NCBI RefSeq assembly: GCF_000192575.1
Contig: NZ_GL876933.1
Coordinates: 699,154-763,153 of the forward strand
DNA length: 64,000 bases
Source: Novosphingobium nitrogenifigens DSM 19370
GTDB lineage: Bacteria; Pseudomonadota; Alphaproteobacteria; Sphingomonadales; Sphingomonadaceae
Direction of reading: 5' to 3'
Positions within the stretch are counted from its first letter, which is position 1. Every line of letters begins with the position of its first letter. Below the pieces are notes generated by a model. The model was given only the letters and a program-made list of their open reading frames with translations, was not told the origin of the DNA and searched no databases. Position numbers and translations under genes: made by a program. Below, piece by piece: positions 62,132 to 64,000 of this stretch.

Positions 62132-64000
62132 TTATCCCGCCGAGGCGAGCAAGTCCTCGGCGCCGCCCAGATCGACGCTGACCAGTCTTGAAACCCCGCG
62201 TTCGACCATGGTGACACCGAACAGCCGGTGCATGCGGCTCATCGTCACGGCATTGTGCGTCACGATGAGATAGCGGGTGCGGGTATCGGCGACCATGGCG
62301 TCGAGCATGTCGCAGAAACGGTCGACATTGGCATCGTCGAGCGGCGCATCGACTTCGTCGAGGACGCAGATCGGCGCCGGATTGGTCAGGAACAGCGCAA
62401 AGATCAGGGCAACGGCGGTCAGCGCCTGTTCCCCGCCTGAAAGCAGCGTCAGCGATTGCAGCCGTTTACCCGGAGGCTGGGCAAAGATTTCAAGGCCCGC
62501 TTCGAGAGGATCTTCGCTGTCGACGAACGCCAGATGGGCTTCGCCGCCGCCGAACAGGCGCGTGAACAGGCGGCGGAAATGCGCGTCGACTGCCTCGAAC
62601 GCGGCGCGCAGGCGTTCGCGACCTTCGCGGTTGAGATTGCCGATCGAACCGCGCAGGCGCCCGACCGCCTCGATCAGTTCGGCGCGCTCGGTAATGGTGG
62701 TGCCGTGCTCTCCTTCGGCTGCGGCCAGTTCGTCCGCCGCGATCAGGTTGACCGGTCCGATCCGTTCGCGTTCGCCGACGAAACGGTCGTGTTCGGCACT
62801 GACATCGGCGGCGCTGCCGACCTCGTCGGCGACGAAGCCCAGACGCGAGGGCAGCAGCGGTGGCGGGCACTGGAACCGTTCGCCCGACAACGCGGCCATT
62901 TCCTGTCGCCGCTGGGTCTCGTTTTCGGCACGGGCGGCAAGACCGGCCCGGCTTTCGCGCGCGGCGGCAAGCGTTTCTCCGGCCCGGGCCAAGGCCTTGT
63001 CCGCCTCGCGCGCGGCCGTTTCGCAGGCCGCCTGCGCGCCTTCGGCAGCGGTGAGGTCGGCGGCCAGACGTTCGCGCAGGGCCTCTCCCGCTTCGATCTC
63101 GACGACAAGTCCGGCCGGTTTGGCGGCATGGACCGTGCGTTCGGCGGCCAGTTCCTCGGCACGCGTTGCCATATCGGCAAGGCGCCGGGCCGCATCGCTC
63201 GCGCGGCCCTGCCAGTTGCGGATGTCGTTCTTCAACGCCGCCATGCGCTCGCGTCCCACCGCAATGGCCTGATCGGCAGCGGCAAGCGCGGCGGCTGCGC
63301 TTTGGAGGGCCGTGCGGGAGGCGGCGTTGTGCGCGCGGGCCGCTTCGAGAGCGGCACGTCCGGCGGCGGGATCGGGAAGAGCGTCGCGGCGTTCCTCGGC
63401 GCCTGAAAGGTCTTGCGCTGCGGCGGTCCGCTGGGCGGCGAGATCCTCGCGCACGCGGGTCAGCTCGGCGGCCTTGGCTGCGCGCACCTGGCGGGCAGCT
63501 TCGGCGGCGTCGAGGGCGCGCAGGGCCGCGCGTTCGGCATCGGCAGCCTGAGCGAGTGTGCGCTCGGTCCCGGCGAGCTCGCCCTGAACCACAGCCAATT
63601 CGCTGCGGGCGGCGGCATCGGCAGTTTCTGCGGCGGCCAACGCCTCGCGACGGGGCGGGAGCAGGGACTGCAAATGGGTGAGGCGGTTTTCCGCTTCGAG
63701 CAGGGCCGCTTCTGCAGCACCTTCGCCCCGCGCGACGAAGCCGTCCCAGCGACGCAGGCGTCCATCCCGGGTCACCAGCCATTCGCCGGGAGCCAGTTCG
63801 CGGCCATCGTCGTTTTCGACGACATGGACCAGCGCCAGACGCGCGGCGAGCTCGGGCGGCGCTGCGGTGACGTGATGCGCGAGCGCGCCGGGGACCGGGG
63901 CAGGGGCCGTGGCGCCGGTCCAGAACCGGCCTTCGCCTTTGTCCGGGGCCGGGCCGAGCGGGGCCGTGGCATCGCGGCCCAGAACGGCGGCGAGGGCCCG
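62132..64000 (-). CDS. smc: Chromosome segregation protein SMC, C-terminal half (5' end outside window)
   Basis: ATPase that organises and separates chromosomes as a ring with ScpA/ScpB. Visible are 622 residues, open to the window edge: a hinge-like part (VHVVENDDGRELAPGEWLVTRDGRL), a long Ala/Glu/Arg-rich coiled coil, and the C-terminal head with GLEIFAQPPGKRLQSLTLLSGGEQALTAVAL in pieces (ABC signature LSGGEQ), Walker B ICVLDEVDAPLDDAN and the switch His in LIVTHN. The N-terminal Walker A half is not in the window. Confidence 0.95.
   Translation of the reverse strand, partial: RALAAVLGRDATAPLGPAPDKGEGRFWTGATAPAPVPGALAHHVTAAPPELAARLALVHVVENDDGRELAPGEWLVTRDGRLRRWDGFVARGEGAAEAALLEAENRLTHLQSLLPPRREALAAAETADAAARSELAVVQGELAGTERTLAQAADAERAALRALDAAEAARQVRAAKAAELTRVREDLAAQRTAAAQDLSGAEERRDALPDPAAGRAALEAARAHNAASRTALQSAAAALAAADQAIAVGRERMAALKNDIRNWQGRASDAARRLADMATRAEELAAERTVHAAKPAGLVVEIEAGEALRERLAADLTAAEGAQAACETAAREADKALARAGETLAAARESRAGLAARAENETQRRQEMAALSGERFQCPPPLLPSRLGFVADEVGSAADVSAEHDRFVGERERIGPVNLIAADELAAAEGEHGTTITERAELIEAVGRLRGSIGNLNREGRERLRAAFEAVDAHFRRLFTRLFGGGEAHLAFVDSEDPLEAGLEIFAQPPGKRLQSLTLLSGGEQALTAVALIFALFLTNPAPICVLDEVDAPLDDANVDRFCDMLDAMVADTRTRYLIVTHNAVTMSRMHRLFGVTMVERGVSRLVSVDLGGAEDLLASAG

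Noticed and set aside
1..64000. tRNA or rRNA genes, CRISPR arrays, insertion sequences, integrases or prophage
   Set aside because: I looked for cloverleaf ends, regularly spaced repeats, transposase motifs and terminal inverted repeats and saw none; gene boundaries leave little room for them.

Overview
This window is an ordinary stretch of chromosome from a G+C-rich alphaproteobacterium, most likely a sphingomonad (Novosphingobium/Sphingobium-like). I base that on gene content and order: the aa3 oxidase cluster ctaC-ctaD...ctaB-small membrane protein-ctaG-ctaE-DUF983-surf1-thrC; pyrE-pdxJ-acpS-lepB with four-base overlaps; argH-lptM-like-lysA; rplU-rpmA-GNAT; ygfZ facing away from pyrC; a giant NAD-dependent glutamate dehydrogenase; and plant-type glutamate-cysteine ligase. 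I see no tRNA, rRNA, CRISPR array, transposase, integrase or phage gene. Genes are tightly packed; most boundaries are short gaps or ATGA/GTGA overlaps.

Layout. 1-7.3 kb: the end of a repeat-containing hypothetical protein, thrS, a membrane glycosyltransferase (minus strand), then a plus-strand group of alpha/beta hydrolase, TPR protein and luciferase-like flavin oxidoreductase. 7.5-13.6 kb: gdhZ and a ferredoxin/rubredoxin-reductase-type FAD enzyme. 13.7-19.9 kb: a minus-strand acyl-CoA cluster (thioesterase, serine hydrolase, 3-hydroxyacyl-CoA dehydrogenase, acyl-CoA ligase, thiolase) with a TetR-like palindrome in front. 20.1-24.4 kb: tlpA divergent from argH-lptM-lysA-siroheme synthase. 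24.4-30.7 kb: a long minus-strand operon pyrE-pdxJ-acpS-lepB-AI-2E-type exporter-DUF3089-ruvX followed by two PaaI-type thioesterases. 31.0-40.6 kb: cytochrome c oxidase structural and assembly genes, interrupted by an epoxide hydrolase and an exported thioredoxin, ending at thrC. 40.6-42.7 kb: methyltransferase-folB-folM-like pterin operon. 43.3-49.7 kb: a lipoprotein, rplU-rpmA, GNAT, TetR, ygfZ/pyrC, rarD, a glycine-zipper protein and a lipoprotein. 49.7-52.6 kb: selO-astD. 52.7-58.6 kb: hydrolase-glycosyltransferase, yfgM-like-bamB and a membrane methyltransferase. 58.6-64 kb: a monooxygenase, gshA, rsmE, ubiA and the C-terminal half of smc, cut by the window edge.

No wholly new system is obvious. 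The points most worth a second look are: an Asp in place of the usual Ser in the nucleophile elbow of the DUF3089 protein; a remnant of a uroporphyrinogen methyltransferase domain at the end of the siroheme synthase; a perfect terminator-like hairpin inside the first codons of the DUF983 gene between ctaE and surf1; the same AAACATGTTT-GGGA element ahead of ctaC and ctaE; the two extra genes inside the oxidase cluster; and a palindromic operator in front of the acyl-CoA cluster. Start codons were chosen from ribosome-binding sites, overlaps and family lengths; uncertain ones are flagged.
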